6,006 nt of DNA, taken from assembly GCA_035289165.1 (NCBI GenBank), contig DATDYA010000023.1, positions 1 through 6,006 on the forward strand, read 5' to 3'. This document shows positions 5,661 to 6,006 of the stretch, piece after piece. The position numbers were made by a program, and so were the translations under genes. Origin of the DNA: DATDYA01 sp035289165. Its GTDB lineage: Bacteria > Patescibacteriota > Patescibacteriia > Magasanikbacterales > GWA2-37-8. Below the pieces are notes generated by a model, which saw nothing but the letters and a program-made list of their open reading frames with translations, had not been told where the DNA came from and ran no database searches. Each line of letters opens with the position of its first letter. The stretch's first letter is position 1.

Positions 5661-5665
5661 AATTT

Positions 5666-6006
5666 ATGCATTTACGTAAGTCGTTTTTGTTGATGTTACT
5701 CGTCGTGTTTAGTGTAAGCACGTTGTTCGTCCCCACTACCTTTTCGGTGGTAAAAGCCGCCGCGACAGTTTACACGGCCCCACCTACCGAATTGTATACG
5801 TCGATTGGACAACCACAGGCAATCGGGGAAATTAGCGGGAGCAGTCGAGCTTTCGAAATAGTAGGCGACAGCACAGTGATTCATTTACGTGACGCTTACA
5901 ACAACGTTAACGCCCGTTTAGATTTTAATCCAGCTAAGAATTTTAGTGGGCAAGAAATCATTGAAATGACCCTGCGGGCCGATGTGCTGACTGGTTCTGT
6001 CGCAAC
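5666..6006 (+). CDS. Secreted protein of unknown function, 5' part only
   Basis: The frame opens at the ATG at 5666-5668 and stays open for 113 codons to the window edge, so the gene is 3'-truncated by the window. Residues 1-33 form a clear signal peptide: M-H-L-R-K, a hydrophobic core of about 15 residues, and an A-A-A cleavage region near 31-33. The exported part is rich in T, S, V and N. From about residue 75 it contains a stretch (V-N-A-R-L-D-F-N-P ... F-S-G-Q-E-I-I-E-M-T-L-R-A-D) that loosely recalls jelly-roll, galactose-binding-like or carbohydrate-binding domains. That is a weak guess. Its G+C is higher than its neighbours' (hand count of 5761-5940 gives 48%). No good Shine-Dalgarno is visible, as AGGTGGG lies 17 bases before the ATG and within the hairpin. 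It has its own promoter and structured leader. Confidence 0.75.
   Translation, partial: MHLRKSFLLMLLVVFSVSTLFVPTTFSVVKAAATVYTAPPTELYTSIGQPQAIGEISGSSRAFEIVGDSTVIHLRDAYNNVNARLDFNPAKNFSGQEIIEMTLRADVLTGSVA

Noticed and set aside
5696..5884. Minus-strand frame of 62 codons antisense to the secreted-protein gene
   Set aside because: The plus strand has a signal peptide, promoter and open frame to the edge; the antisense frame has none of these.
1..6006. CRISPR array or long DNA repeats
   Set aside because: No regularly spaced direct repeats were seen; the only repeats are hairpin arms and the diverged protein-level duplication.

Overview
The window looks like part of a genome from the Candidate Phyla Radiation (Patescibacteria, e.g. 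a Parcubacteria- or Microgenomates-type lineage). This is an inference from three things: the 572-residue Cys-rich protein belongs to a family I know mainly from those genomes; a soluble VirD4/TraG-like ATPase sits beside it with no other conjugation gene; and the genes start without clear Shine-Dalgarno sequences. Every complete or 3'-complete reading frame I assign ends in TAA.

Left part (1-873). The 3' end of an unidentified rightward gene (stop at 94-96) faces a leftward GrpB/UPF0157-family gene (183-680). A perfect 17-bp hairpin at 111-149 lies between them and should stop transcription from both sides. The GrpB gene is much more AT-rich than the genes to its right. To its right lies a leftward tRNA-Gly(UCC) (803-873) with its own hairpin terminator and a good sigma70-type promoter.

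Central operon (925-5471). A promoter placed almost back to back with the tRNA promoter starts a rightward three-gene unit with gaps of 12 and 14 nt: a soluble VirD4/TraG-like DNA-pump ATPase, a Cys-rich protein made of two copies of a ~100-residue module plus a C-terminal zinc finger, and a secreted thioredoxin domain fused to a six-helix CcdA/DsbD-type electron carrier. A strong intrinsic terminator closes the unit at 5438-5471. The first two proteins look cytoplasmic. The third spans the membrane and would move electrons from cytoplasmic thiols to an extracytoplasmic thioredoxin domain. Why they are grouped is not known from sequence.

Right end (5472-6006). A dyad, a near-consensus promoter and a ~110-nt leader precede the start of a secreted protein that runs off the window. 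The leader can fold into mutually exclusive helices, one of them a terminator-like hairpin with a U-rich tail directly before the ATG. This is the best candidate here for an undescribed regulatory element.
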